From the NCBI RefSeq assembly GCF_005937885.2, contig NZ_CP042176.1:6319501-6383500 (forward strand): DNA of 64,000 bases. Direction: 5' to 3'. The notes under the pieces are model-generated. The model worked only from the letters and a program-made list of their open reading frames with translations, searched no databases and was not told the DNA's origin. This DNA comes from Bradyrhizobium sp. KBS0727. Its GTDB lineage: Bacteria; Pseudomonadota; Alphaproteobacteria; Rhizobiales; Xanthobacteraceae. Of the stretch, positions 36,341-44,582 are shown in pieces. The translations under genes and the position numbers were made by a program. Within the stretch, counting starts at the first letter, position 1. Each line of letters opens with the position of its first letter.

Positions 36341-36835
36341 ATGACCGACGCCCAGCGTTCCGGCTGCCCGATCAACCTCACGCTGGAAGTGGTCGGCGAC
36401 AAATGGAGCCTGCTTGTCATCCGCGACATGATGTTCGGCAACCGGCGGCACTTTCGCGAGCTCCTGACCAAATCCGATGAGGGCATCTCATCCAACATCC
36501 TTGCCGACCGGCTGAAGACGCTGCTCGAGCAGGGCATCATTACCCGCGACGACGACCCCAGTCACAAGCAGAAGGGAATCTATTCGCTGACCGAACAGGG
36601 CATCGAACTGCTGCCCGTTCTCGCGCAGATGTCGGCCTGGGGTTACAAGTATCTGCCCGTCAGCGAGGAGCTCGGCATCCGCGCCCGGCTCTTGAGCGAG
36701 GGCGGACCGAAGATGTGGGCCGAGTTCATGGACGAATTGCGCGAGGTCCATCTCGGCGTGGCCAGGCGGAAACGAGGGCCGTCGGTGGGTGAGCGGCTGC
36801 AGGCGGCGTATGAGAGCGTCGTAAATCGAAAATAG
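36341..36835 (+). CDS. HxlR-type (winged helix) transcriptional regulator
   Basis: A 164-residue regulator with the HxlR/MarR-like pattern: GCPINLTLEVVGDKWSLLVIRDM, RRHFRELLTKSDEGISSNILADRLKTLLEQGII and YSLTEQGIELLP. Cys9 is in the place where several HxlR proteins sense reactive carbonyls or oxidants, so redox or electrophile sensing is plausible (inference). It is divergent from the GST-NTF2-hydrolase genes and probably controls them through the two repeats in between. Confidence 0.92.
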   Translation: MTDAQRSGCPINLTLEVVGDKWSLLVIRDMMFGNRRHFRELLTKSDEGISSNILADRLKTLLEQGIITRDDDPSHKQKGIYSLTEQGIELLPVLAQMSAWGYKYLPVSEELGIRARLLSEGGPKMWAEFMDELREVHLGVARRKRGPSVGERLQAAYESVVNRK

Positions 36836-37269
36836 TAGGACTGCGGGTCAGCCATGAGCGGCATTGTCGCGCGATCGCCAGCGTCAACGCGTACATCACG
36901 CCCACCGCCGCGGCGATCGAGAAACCGAGCATCGTGACGCAGTTCATGCTGTCTTCGGATGAAGCTTCGAAGATCAGTATCGCCGGCACCCTGCGCGCAG
37001 GATGCGCGCGGTGGTGCCGGATGTTTTTGCCCCCCGATCAACACATATTTCGTCTCACCTTCGCGCGCGTTCGAGCGCCTAAGCTCTACCTAGCGGCGAT
37101 GGTCCGGCACCGCACACGCTGAAACTGCCTCCGGATCGGGGAGCATCGCGTCATGTCCGCGCACGGCGCGGTACCGGCCGGGGAGTCCTGCGCCACCGTG
37201 ACCGGGACTCGGCGCGGGGCATGGGCTATAGGGTCGCGGAAACCTGACCTTTCGCAAACGGATCCCCCC
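36836..37269. other. Intergenic region, no confident gene
   Basis: About 430 bases between the HxlR and SDR genes. A minus-strand frame within 36726-36989 would encode a short hydrophobic peptide (MLGFSIAAAVGVMYALTLAIA) but it overlaps the HxlR 3' end and has no clear ribosome binding site. I do not call it. Confidence 0.4.
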
Positions 37270-38058
37270 ATGGCCCCCTCCCCGCAAAAAGTCGCACTCG
37301 TCACCGGCGCCGCGCGCGGCATCGGACTGGCGACGGCGAAACGGTTTCTGGCTGACGGCTGGCGCGTCGCGCTACTGGATATCGAGGGCGAATTGCTGGA
37401 TCGCGCGGTCGCCGGTCTGGCCAATCCGGAAAACACGCTGGCGCTGCATTGCGACGTCTCGAATAGCAAAGCGGTGGCGGGCGCGATCGCCGGGATCGAG
37501 CGGCGGTTCGGCCGGCTCGATGCCCTGGTCAACAATGCCGGCGTCGCGGTGTTCGCACCCCTGCTCGAGACCTCGGACGAGGACTGGAGCCGGGTGCTGG
37601 AAGTCAACCTCACCGGGCCGTTCCTGTGCACCAAGGCGGCCGCACCGCTGATGCGCGAGCACGGCGGCGGCGCGATCGTCAACATCACCTCGATCTCCGC
37701 CGTGCGCGCCTCGACGCTGCGCGCGGCCTACGGCACCAGCAAAGCGGGGCTGGCGCATCTGACCAAGCAGCTCGCGGTCGAGTTGGCCTCGCTCGGGATT
37801 CGCGTCAATGCCGTGGCGCCCGGCCCGGTCGAAACTGCGATGGCCAAGGCCGTGCACACGCCGGAAATCCGCGCCGACTATCACGACGCCATACCGCTCA
37901 ATCGATACGGCCTCGAAGAGGAATTGGCGGAAGCGGTGTTCTTTCTGTGCAGCGACCGTTCGAGCTATATCACCGGGCAAATTCTCGCCGTCGACGGCGG
38001 CTTCGATGCGGCCGGCATCGGCCTGCCGACCCTGCGCGGCGAACGGCGGAACGGCTAG
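37270..38058 (+). CDS. Short-chain dehydrogenase/reductase
   Basis: A 262-residue classical SDR. Cofactor motif TGAARGIG is near residue 11, NNAG follows, and the catalytic Tyr154/Lys158 lie in YGTSK. NAVAPGPVETAMA and YITGQILAVDGG are typical ends. An Asp after the second strand (ALLDIEG) suggests NAD rather than NADP. Substrate unknown. The start at 37270 is the first Met that gives a normal N-terminus; an upstream frame to 37153 adds an atypical leader. Confidence 0.92.
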   Translation: MAPSPQKVALVTGAARGIGLATAKRFLADGWRVALLDIEGELLDRAVAGLANPENTLALHCDVSNSKAVAGAIAGIERRFGRLDALVNNAGVAVFAPLLETSDEDWSRVLEVNLTGPFLCTKAAAPLMREHGGGAIVNITSISAVRASTLRAAYGTSKAGLAHLTKQLAVELASLGIRVNAVAPGPVETAMAKAVHTPEIRADYHDAIPLNRYGLEEELAEAVFFLCSDRSSYITGQILAVDGGFDAAGIGLPTLRGERRNG

Positions 38059-38075
38059 TTTTATTTTTACGCCTC

Positions 38076-39431
38076 TTACTGATTTGAGCGGGTGGAACCT
38101 GTCTGAAGTTCCCCGTCATACTCGCCGCTGATGTCTTTTCCGGTGTAGTCGGTCATCAACGCCGTCGCGACCAGGGTGATGATCGCACAGATGGCGATGT
38201 AGGCCGCAATCGCATACGGCGAATGATAGACGCCGAACAGCCAGGTCGCGATCAGCGGCGCCGGGCCGCCGGCGATGATGGAAGCGAGCTGATAGCCGAG
38301 CGACGAACCGCTGTAGCGCAGGCGTCCGGTAAAGCTTTCGGCGATCAGGGCCGCCTGCGGGCCGTACTGCATGTCGTGCGGAATCAGCGAAAGGATGATC
38401 GCGAGGAAGATGATCTTCTCCGATCCGGTGTTCAGCATGGCGAAATAGATGAACCCGAACACGCCGGTGGTGACGGCGCCGATCATGTACATGTACTTCC
38501 GCCCGATGCCGTCGGAGAGATGTCCGAAGAACGGAATCGAAAAGAACGACAGCACCGACGCCGCAAGCACGGCCGTCAGCAGGAAGTTACGGGAGATGTG
38601 CAGCGTGTCGATGCCGTATGAAAAGACGAACGCAGTGAAGATGTAGAAGGGCGCCTGCTCGGACATGCGTGCAAATGCCGAAAGCAGGATCTCCTTCGGA
38701 TGCTGCCGGATCACGGTCAGCATCGGGGTGGGCTCGACCTTGCGCTCGGCAAGCAGTTTGGCGAATACCGGCGTCTCCAGAATGCCGAGCCGGATATAGA
38801 GGCCGACGCCGACCAGGATGAGGCTGAACGCGAACGGTATGCGCCAGCCCCAGACCAGGAACTGCTCACCCGACATTTGACTGAAAGCGAGCACGGCGAG
38901 GTTGGCGAGAAACAGTCCGCAGGGCACGCCGAATTGCGGCCACGATGCGATCAGCCCGCGCGACTGGTTGGTGCGCGCCCATTCCATCGACATCAGCACC
39001 GAGCCGCCCCATTCGCCGCCGACTCCGACGCCCTGGATAAATCGCAGGATGGTCAGGATCACCGCGCCCCAGATGCCGATGCTGTCATAGGTCGGGACCA
39101 GCGCAACCGCAAAAGTGGCCAGTCCCATCACCAACAGCGTGGCGATCAGGGTCGACTTGCGGCCGATACGGTCGCCGTAATGGCCGAAAATGGCGGCTCC
39201 GATCGGGCGCGCAACGAAGCCGACGGAATAGATGGCGAAGGCCTCCAGCGTTCCGACCCAGGGGTCGGAATGCGGGAAGAACAGTTTTGCGAAAACGAGG
39301 CCAGTGACCGTACTGTAGAGGAAAAAGTCGTACCATTCGATCGCGGTCCCGACCGTGGACGCGATCACGGCACGGCGAAGCTGAATCTGATGCTCGGCCG
39401 GGGTGAGCGTGGTGACGTCGAGTGTTGCCAT
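38076..39431 (-). CDS. MFS transporter, metabolite:H+ symporter (MHS) type
   Basis: A 451-residue protein with 12 predicted membrane segments. The start of the first segment (STVGTAIEWYDFFLY) and GHYGDRIGRKSTL, FIQGVGVGGEWGGSVLM and GHLSDGIGRKYMYM are hallmarks of MHS transporters such as those for shikimate, alpha-ketoglutarate or proline/betaine. The substrate is probably a small organic acid or osmolyte; this cannot be refined. The ATG at 39431 has GGAGGAAAGG upstream. It converges with the SDR gene. Confidence 0.93.
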   Translation of the reverse strand: MATLDVTTLTPAEHQIQLRRAVIASTVGTAIEWYDFFLYSTVTGLVFAKLFFPHSDPWVGTLEAFAIYSVGFVARPIGAAIFGHYGDRIGRKSTLIATLLVMGLATFAVALVPTYDSIGIWGAVILTILRFIQGVGVGGEWGGSVLMSMEWARTNQSRGLIASWPQFGVPCGLFLANLAVLAFSQMSGEQFLVWGWRIPFAFSLILVGVGLYIRLGILETPVFAKLLAERKVEPTPMLTVIRQHPKEILLSAFARMSEQAPFYIFTAFVFSYGIDTLHISRNFLLTAVLAASVLSFFSIPFFGHLSDGIGRKYMYMIGAVTTGVFGFIYFAMLNTGSEKIIFLAIILSLIPHDMQYGPQAALIAESFTGRLRYSGSSLGYQLASIIAGGPAPLIATWLFGVYHSPYAIAAYIAICAIITLVATALMTDYTGKDISGEYDGELQTGSTRSNQ

Positions 39432-39607
39432 GAGCCTTTCCTCCGCAACAACCCCCGCAAGCCGGAACAAGTCTTTCGCAGGAACGCGCCGGTGCGGCGA
39501 CGGTTCCAACCTGTGCAGGGGGCTGCGGCTAGACTTTAGGGGGACTGGCCGGATCGAAACTGAGGATCGCCATCAGGCGCCGGCGTCATGACCCAGCGGC
39601 GAAAGCG

Positions 39608-40180
39608 CTATGCCGGTCGTTGATTGACCGCGACCACGCGCCAGCCGCTTGCGAGGCGGTCGATCCGGGTCAGCGACAGCGGATCGATTGCGAAGCGCAA
39701 GGCGCTATCGGGCGAGAGCTCAAGTGCGATGGCGAGCACGGCGCGGATGGTGCCGGAATGCACGACGAGAACGGTATCGCCGGCGGGCAGACGCGCCAGA
39801 CCTGTTCTGGCGCGTTCGATCTGATCGACAAAACTTTCGCCACCGGGCGGCCGGTTGCCGGCGGGCGATTTCCAGAACTCCTGATAGGCGGCGCCAAGCT
39901 CTGTACTGAGATCGTCGTGACGCCGTCCGGTCCAGGCCCCGAAATCCTGCTCGGCGAAATCAACCTCGTCGACCGCATCGAGCCCGAGCCTGTCAGCGGT
40001 TTGCCGCGTACGGCGCATCGGACTGCACACCGCATGCGCCTGATCCGGCAATCGCGCCTTCAGCGCCGCGAAGGCGGTCGCATCGCTGAGATCGGCCGGC
40101 GCGTCGGCGGCATGAATGACGCCACGCGGGCCGTCGACCGGCGCATGCCGGATCAGCCACAGACATGTCGCGGCGTTCAT
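39608..40180 (-). CDS. cobC: Histidine phosphatase, probable alpha-ribazole phosphatase
   Basis: A 190-residue phosphoglycerate-mutase-fold enzyme. The catalytic His is in LIRHAPV (the usual RHG is RHA here), and the second is in VVHSGTIRA; CSPMRRTRQTA and FGAWTGR are also present. Its gene overlaps cobS, which argues for removal of the phosphate from alpha-ribazole phosphate or cobalamin phosphate in cobalamin synthesis. Other phosphatase roles are possible, but the context is strong. Confidence 0.88.
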   Translation of the reverse strand: MNAATCLWLIRHAPVDGPRGVIHAADAPADLSDATAFAALKARLPDQAHAVCSPMRRTRQTADRLGLDAVDEVDFAEQDFGAWTGRRHDDLSTELGAAYQEFWKSPAGNRPPGGESFVDQIERARTGLARLPAGDTVLVVHSGTIRAVLAIALELSPDSALRFAIDPLSLTRIDRLASGWRVVAVNQRPA

Positions 40181-40950
40181 CAGGCACTCGCCAGTTTTGC
40201 GGCAAGCAGAACCAAAATCGCGGTTTCGGCGACCTGCTCGGCCGCCCCAAGTATGTCACCGGTCTGGCCGCCGATCTGCCGCAGCGCCAGCCGCGCCATG
40301 ACGAAGCCGCTGATGGCTGCCGCGACCGCGGCCCATAGCGCCTCGGTCCATGAAAGCGACAGCAGCGCGATCAGCAGCGCAAGCGCGCCCGCGATCGCGG
40401 TCGTCGTCGGATCAGGCTGGCCGGAGGTGCGGGCCAAGCCATCCTGGCGCGCATAGGGCAGGTTCAACGATAAAAACGGCAACACGCCGCGCGCCAGCGC
40501 ATGCGCCGAGATCAGGCTCGGGACGACATAACCATCCGGGATCGCCGCCAGCGCGGAAAGTTTGGTTGCAAAACCCACCAGCAGCGCCATGGCGCCATAG
40601 GTGCCGATCCGGCTGTCGCGCATGATCGCGAGCTTGGCTTCGACGTCGCGGCCGCCGCCAAAACCGTCGGCGACATCGGCGAGGCCATCCTCGTGCAGCG
40701 CACCGGTCAGCAGCGCGCCGGTGCCGAGCACCAGCGCCGCTGCCGCCAGATCGGGCACGCCGACCTGCCGCAACGCCAGGCAGAGCAATCCCATCGCGAG
40801 GCCGACCAAGCCGCCGACCACCGGAAACAGCCGGTAGGCGCGGGCGAAATTTGCAGGCTTCGCGCCGTCCGGATGCGGCACCGGCAGCCGCGTCAGGAAG
40901 CCCATGGCCATTTTGAAATCGTCGAGCCATTCATTCATGGTGATACTCAC
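40180..40950 (-). CDS. cobS: Adenosylcobinamide-GDP ribazoletransferase
   Basis: A 256-residue polytopic membrane enzyme that joins adenosylcobinamide-GDP and alpha-ribazole in the last steps of cobalamin synthesis. The motif GALHEDGLADVADGFGGG is the family signature, followed by RDSRIGTYG. It begins at GTG 40950 or ATG 40938; neither has a strong ribosome binding site. Its stop overlaps the start of cobC by one base. It is divergent from cobT. Confidence 0.95.
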   Translation of the reverse strand: MSITMNEWLDDFKMAMGFLTRLPVPHPDGAKPANFARAYRLFPVVGGLVGLAMGLLCLALRQVGVPDLAAAALVLGTGALLTGALHEDGLADVADGFGGGRDVEAKLAIMRDSRIGTYGAMALLVGFATKLSALAAIPDGYVVPSLISAHALARGVLPFLSLNLPYARQDGLARTSGQPDPTTTAIAGALALLIALLSLSWTEALWAAVAAAISGFVMARLALRQIGGQTGDILGAAEQVAETAILVLLAAKLASA

Positions 40951-41046
40951 GGAATCGTTTTAGCGTGCGATCGGCTCGACATGTCCGGGCATGGTCAGGC
41001 CCGGGAGACCGTTTTGCTTTTTCAGGGGACGTTGTAGGGAAATCGC

Positions 41047-42063
41047 ATGCGGTTTAACAGTCTAGACGACATCCGCGCGTTCTGTCGCGACCTGCCCGCG
41101 GGCGATGCGCAAGCGGCCTCCGCCGCCGCGCTCCGGCAGCAAAACCTGACCAAGCCGCCGGGCAGCCTCGGCCGCCTCGAAGAGCTGGCGATCTGGCTGG
41201 CGCAATGGCAGGGAAATGCGATGCCGCGGCTCGATCGGATCACGATTGCGGTGTTCGCCGGCAACCACGGCATTGCCGGGCGCGGCGTCTCGGCCTATCC
41301 GCCTGAAGTCACCGCGCAGATGGTGGCGAATTTTGCCGCCGGAGGAGCCGCGATCAACCAGATCGCCACGCTGGCCGGCGCCGAACTGCGCGTGGTGCCG
41401 CTCGAACTCGAGCGGCCGACGCGCGATTTCACCGTGGCCGCGGCGATGGACACCGAAGAGTTCCTCGACGCGGTCGCTACCGGCTGCCACGCGGTGACTG
41501 ACGATTGCGACCTCCTAGTCGTCGGCGAAATGGGAATTGCCAATACCACGGCGGCCGCGACGCTGTGCGCGGCGCTGCTCGGCGGCGGCGCCAAGCGCTG
41601 GGCCGGCCGCGGCACCGGCGTCGACGATGACGGGCTGTCGCGCAAGCGCGCCGCAATCGAGACGGCGCTGAAAGTTCATGCGCGCATTCTCGGCGATCCG
41701 CTTGCCGTGGCCGCAGCCCTCGGCGGCCGCGAACTTGCGGCGATATCCGGCGCCGTTCTGACCGCACGGCAACGCGGCGTTCCGGTGTTGCTCGACGGTT
41801 TCGTCGCAACAGCGGCGCTGCTGCCGCTGGCGCGTCTCGCCGGCGGCATGCTGGATCACTGCCGTGCCGGGCACGTCTCGGCCGAGTCGGGCCATCGCGA
41901 TCTGCTGCGCGAACTCGCGCTCGACCCGCTGCTCGATCTGAACATGCGGCTCGGCGAAGCCTCGGGCGCGGCTGTTGCGGTCCTTTTGCTGCGCGCGGCG
42001 CTTGCCTGCCACAATGGCATGGCAACCTTTGCCGAAGCCGGGGTTTCCGGCGCAGGCGATTGA
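41047..42063 (+). CDS. cobT: Nicotinate-nucleotide:dimethylbenzimidazole phosphoribosyltransferase
   Basis: A 338-residue enzyme that makes alpha-ribazole phosphate from dimethylbenzimidazole. LTKPPGSLGRLEELA, VFAGNHGIAGRGVSAYP, and GEMGIANTTAAA are characteristic, and the catalytic Glu is Glu304 in RLGEASGAA. Its partners cobS and cobC lie on the opposite strand, with about 95 bases between the divergent start codons. No cobalamin riboswitch is seen in that gap. Confidence 0.95.
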   Translation: MRFNSLDDIRAFCRDLPAGDAQAASAAALRQQNLTKPPGSLGRLEELAIWLAQWQGNAMPRLDRITIAVFAGNHGIAGRGVSAYPPEVTAQMVANFAAGGAAINQIATLAGAELRVVPLELERPTRDFTVAAAMDTEEFLDAVATGCHAVTDDCDLLVVGEMGIANTTAAATLCAALLGGGAKRWAGRGTGVDDDGLSRKRAAIETALKVHARILGDPLAVAAALGGRELAAISGAVLTARQRGVPVLLDGFVATAALLPLARLAGGMLDHCRAGHVSAESGHRDLLRELALDPLLDLNMRLGEASGAAVAVLLLRAALACHNGMATFAEAGVSGAGD

Positions 42064-42129
42064 CGAAACCTTGCTGCACGCTCCGGCGTCATTAGATCAG
42101 CAGGGGCATTCGATGCGAGGGAACCGCGC

Positions 42130-42567
42130 ATGCGCATGGCGGTGATAAAGGCAGTTTTGGTCGCTTCGGCACTATTCGCCGCAATGGCACCCGCGCGGGC
42201 CGAGGTGCGTATCCTCGCCAGCCCCGGCGGACAGGTCGCCCCGTTCCTCGCATTGTTCGATCGGGTCCGCGAGTCCGGCGAGCGTGTCGTGATCGACGGT
42301 CCGTGTCTCTCGGCCTGCACGCTGGTGCTCAGCACGGTGCCGAGCAACCGCATCTGCGTGACGCGCCGCGCCGTGCTCGGATTTCACGCCGCGCGCTCGA
42401 TCGACCGCCGCGGCCGGCTCTATGCGGAACCGGAAGCCTCGCAGGCAGTGCTGGAGGCCTATCCGGCCGCGGTACGGGGCTGGATCAGCCACCGCGGCGG
42501 CCTGACATCGCGGTTGTTGCTATTGCGCGGCCGGGAACTCGCCGCGATCTATCCGACGTGCAGATGA
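42130..42567 (+). CDS. Exported protein with GPCLSAC motif, possibly ClpP-like
   Basis: A 145-residue protein with a signal peptide (AVIKAVLVASALFAAMAPARA). The mature part has VRILASPGGQVAPFL, RVVIDGPCLSACTLVLS and CVTRRAVLGFHAARS. These resemble the oxyanion-hole and nucleophile region of periplasmic ClpP/crotonase-like proteins (a Ser before Ala-Cys), with the His in GFHAA as a candidate base. Family function is unknown and activity is inference. It starts 66 bases after cobT on the same strand. Confidence 0.78.
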   Translation: MRMAVIKAVLVASALFAAMAPARAEVRILASPGGQVAPFLALFDRVRESGERVVIDGPCLSACTLVLSTVPSNRICVTRRAVLGFHAARSIDRRGRLYAEPEASQAVLEAYPAAVRGWISHRGGLTSRLLLLRGRELAAIYPTCR

Positions 42568-42573
42568 AATTTC

Positions 42574-42661
42574 GTGGGGTGGGCAAAGGCGCACTCGCGC
42601 CGTGCCCACCACCTTCACCGCGGTTGCAACGGTGGGCACGCTGACGCTTTGCCGACCCTAC
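42574..42661. repeat. GTGGGCAAAGGCGC-type dispersed repeat
   Basis: GGTGGGCAAAGGCGC is followed by GCGCCGTGCCCACC and further by GGTGGGCACGCTGACGCTTT. Palindromic arms suggest a mobile-like intergenic element. It lies between two convergent genes. Confidence 0.75.
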
Positions 42662-42668
42662 ACACAGC

Positions 42669-43079
42669 TCACATTTCCAGCGGGCAGTTCACCATCCAGG
42701 GAATGCCGAACTGGTCGTTACACATGCCAAAGCCCTTCGAGAAGAAGGTCTTGCCGAACGGCATGTTGACGCTGCCGCCCTCGGACAGCGCCTTGAACTT
42801 GCGCTCGGCCTCGGCGGGATCGTTAATGGTGATCGACACCGCAAAGCCCTGCGGCTTGTTGAAGTGATCGGGCGGCGCGTCAGACGCCATGATGACCTCG
42901 CCATCGATCGACATCCGGGCGTGCATGATCTTCTGCATCCGATCCGGTGCCGTTCCCATCTCGGGCGGGCCTTCCGCGTTGCGCAGCATCAGTTCGATCT
43001 TGCCGCCCAGCACCTTCTCGTAGAACTTGAACGCCGCTTCGCAATTGCTGTCGTAGAACAGATAGGGATTGATTTGCAT
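42669..43079 (-). CDS. VOC family protein (PhnB/glyoxalase-like)
   Basis: A 136-residue protein with the vicinal-oxygen-chelate fold of the PhnB subgroup: INPYLFYDSNCEAAFKFYEKVLGGKIE at the start, and MPFGKTFFSKGFGMCNDQFGIPWMVN at the end. Reaction unknown. It is the last of three co-directional genes (DoxX, SRPBCC, VOC) downstream of an ECF42-type sigma factor. Confidence 0.9.
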   Translation of the reverse strand: MQINPYLFYDSNCEAAFKFYEKVLGGKIELMLRNAEGPPEMGTAPDRMQKIMHARMSIDGEVIMASDAPPDHFNKPQGFAVSITINDPAEAERKFKALSEGGSVNMPFGKTFFSKGFGMCNDQFGIPWMVNCPLEM

Positions 43080-43107
43080 CGTTGCCTCCTTGGTGGCTGA
43101 CGTTGAT

Positions 43108-43644
43108 CTATTTCTCGGTAATGTTCTTCAGGTTGGCGAGACCGGCCTCGAAATCCTTGCCGATCATCCTGTCCAGGTTCATGAACACCTGCATCAGCTT
43201 GTTCATGAACGGCGCGGGTCCGTGCATCACCCAGCTCACATGGGTGCCATCGCCCTGCGGCAGCATTGTGAACTCGGCGGTGTTGTGGGCCTCGAACGGC
43301 TTGAAGAAATCGAGCTGGATGACGATCTTCGACGGCGCACCACTCTCCAGAATTTCCATGCGGCCGGAACCGACGTCGTTGTTGCCGTCCCACGCATAGA
43401 CTGCGCCCTTGCCGCTCTCCAGGCCGCTATAGGTACGCTTCAACGCGGGATCCCGGTGTTCGTAGGGCGACCAGGCCACCCATCGATGAAAGTCGTTGAT
43501 CAGCGGAAAGATTTTTTCCGCCGGCGCGTTCACCGTGATTTCGCGCCGGACGCTGAAACGGTCCGGCTTGGTCGCGGCTAGAATGAGCACCACGGCGATG
43601 GCAATCGTCAGTATGACCGCGACGACAGTAATGATTTTGAACAT
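43108..43644 (-). CDS. SRPBCC (START/Bet v1-like) family protein, membrane-anchored
   Basis: A 178-residue protein. An N-terminal hydrophobic stretch (IITVVAVILTIAIAVVLILA) would anchor it in the membrane, followed by the SRPBCC domain (ITVNAPAEKIFPLINDFHRWVAWSPYEH). The domain usually binds hydrophobic ligands. The start at 43644 has GGAG six bases upstream. It lies 28 bases upstream of the VOC gene. Confidence 0.9.
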   Translation of the reverse strand: MFKIITVVAVILTIAIAVVLILAATKPDRFSVRREITVNAPAEKIFPLINDFHRWVAWSPYEHRDPALKRTYSGLESGKGAVYAWDGNNDVGSGRMEILESGAPSKIVIQLDFFKPFEAHNTAEFTMLPQGDGTHVSWVMHGPAPFMNKLMQVFMNLDRMIGKDFEAGLANLKNITEK

Positions 43645-43713
43645 ATCAGGCTCCGTGACGATGAATTTCGGGATACTCCAAAGCGCGATGATCATCGCGC
43701 CCTGGCTTTTTGT

Positions 43714-43777
43714 CCGAGCAAACTCTCCGCGCTTGCCGCGAGGGGAAAACCGGCCTCTACCTCCGGATCATGCTGTT
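43714..43777. repeat. GAGCA...CCGGATCATGC dispersed repeat
   Basis: Contains GCGAGGGGAAAACCGG and CTCCGGATCATGC, a longer variant of the element at 29356-29405, with an inserted CTCCGCGC...GCGAGG arm. It lies between SRPBCC and DoxX. Confidence 0.68.
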
Positions 43778-43848
43778 ACCGACTAGGCGTCGGCCTTTAC
43801 AGACTGGTGGTCGGTATGTCAATTGGCTTGAGCGTGGACCTGCGCTGG

Positions 43849-44262
43849 CTAGCGGCGAAACGGAATCAGGCTGCGCAGGTTACGGTCGCGCAGCCACAGC
43901 CCACCCCATAACATGAGACCGAGATACAGTCCGAACAGCGTATGGGTGAACAGCGGGCTGCCGATCCTGACATGCGAGGCCATCGCACCGCCGAGATAGC
44001 CGGTCAGCAGGATCGCCCCGAGGATCGAGGTCGGCGGAATGGAATAGAGCACGGTGCAGACGATGGTGATGACCCCAAGGCTTCGCGCCAACGTTTCGCT
44101 GGAGCCATAGCCCATCTTGTCCATCGTATCCGTGACGACCGGCCACGGCACCAGCTTGATGGCACCGTCGAGCATCAGGAATACGATCACCAGACCGCTC
44201 AGGATGCGGCCGACCCAGCGCGCTGGTTTCGAGGCCGGCATGGCTGAAGTGATCGTCGTCAT
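43849..44262 (-). CDS. DoxX family membrane protein
   Basis: A 137-residue protein with four hydrophobic segments. ILSGLVIVFLMLDGAIKL near the start and LGAILLTGYLGGAMASHVRIG fit the DoxX family. Such proteins are found in stress-linked operons and their role is unclear. It lies upstream of SRPBCC and VOC on the same strand and downstream of the ECF42-type sigma gene, so they may form one regulon. Confidence 0.9.
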   Translation of the reverse strand: MTTITSAMPASKPARWVGRILSGLVIVFLMLDGAIKLVPWPVVTDTMDKMGYGSSETLARSLGVITIVCTVLYSIPPTSILGAILLTGYLGGAMASHVRIGSPLFTHTLFGLYLGLMLWGGLWLRDRNLRSLIPFRR

Positions 44263-44358
44263 GGTTGTCTCCCGTCGTCCCGAGTGGCTGCTCGGCTACT
44301 AGACGAACGACGGTGGCGGATTCCGACAGGGGTGAACGAAAATTATTTCCGCCCTCTT

Positions 44359-44566
44359 TCCTTCTCCCCTTGTGGGAGAAGGTGGATCGCTGGCGCGGAG
44401 CGGCAGCGAGACGGATGAGGGGTCCGTTTCCACGGATAGAAACCCCTCATCCACCTTCGCTTCGCGAAGGTACCTTCTCCCACCTCAACTCGGTTATACC
44501 CGAGTTGAGCATTTAAATTGGTCGAAGTCGGATAAATCCGACTTCGGTGGGAGAACGGGAGAAGAG
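44359..44566. repeat. Intergenic palindrome cluster (CTTCTCCC...GGGAGAAG type)
   Basis: CCTTCTCCCCTTGTGGGAGAAGG opens the element (arms CCTTCTCCC and GGGAGAAGG), and related arms follow: CCCCTCAT, TTCGCTTCGCGAA, CTCAACTCGG/CCGAGTTGAG and CGAAGTCGGATAAATCCG. It fills the 320-base gap between DoxX and the sigma factor. A related element is at 58032-58168. Confidence 0.75.
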
Positions 44567-44582
44567 CTCCTCGCTGAAAGAA

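Noticed and set aside
36726..36989. Minus-strand frame for a short hydrophobic peptide after the HxlR gene
   Set aside because: Overlaps the HxlR 3' end, no ribosome binding site, low-quality C-terminal half.
40951..41046. Cobalamin riboswitch between cobS and cobT
   Set aside because: The 96-base gap is too short for the conserved structure and no B12-box-like sequence was found.
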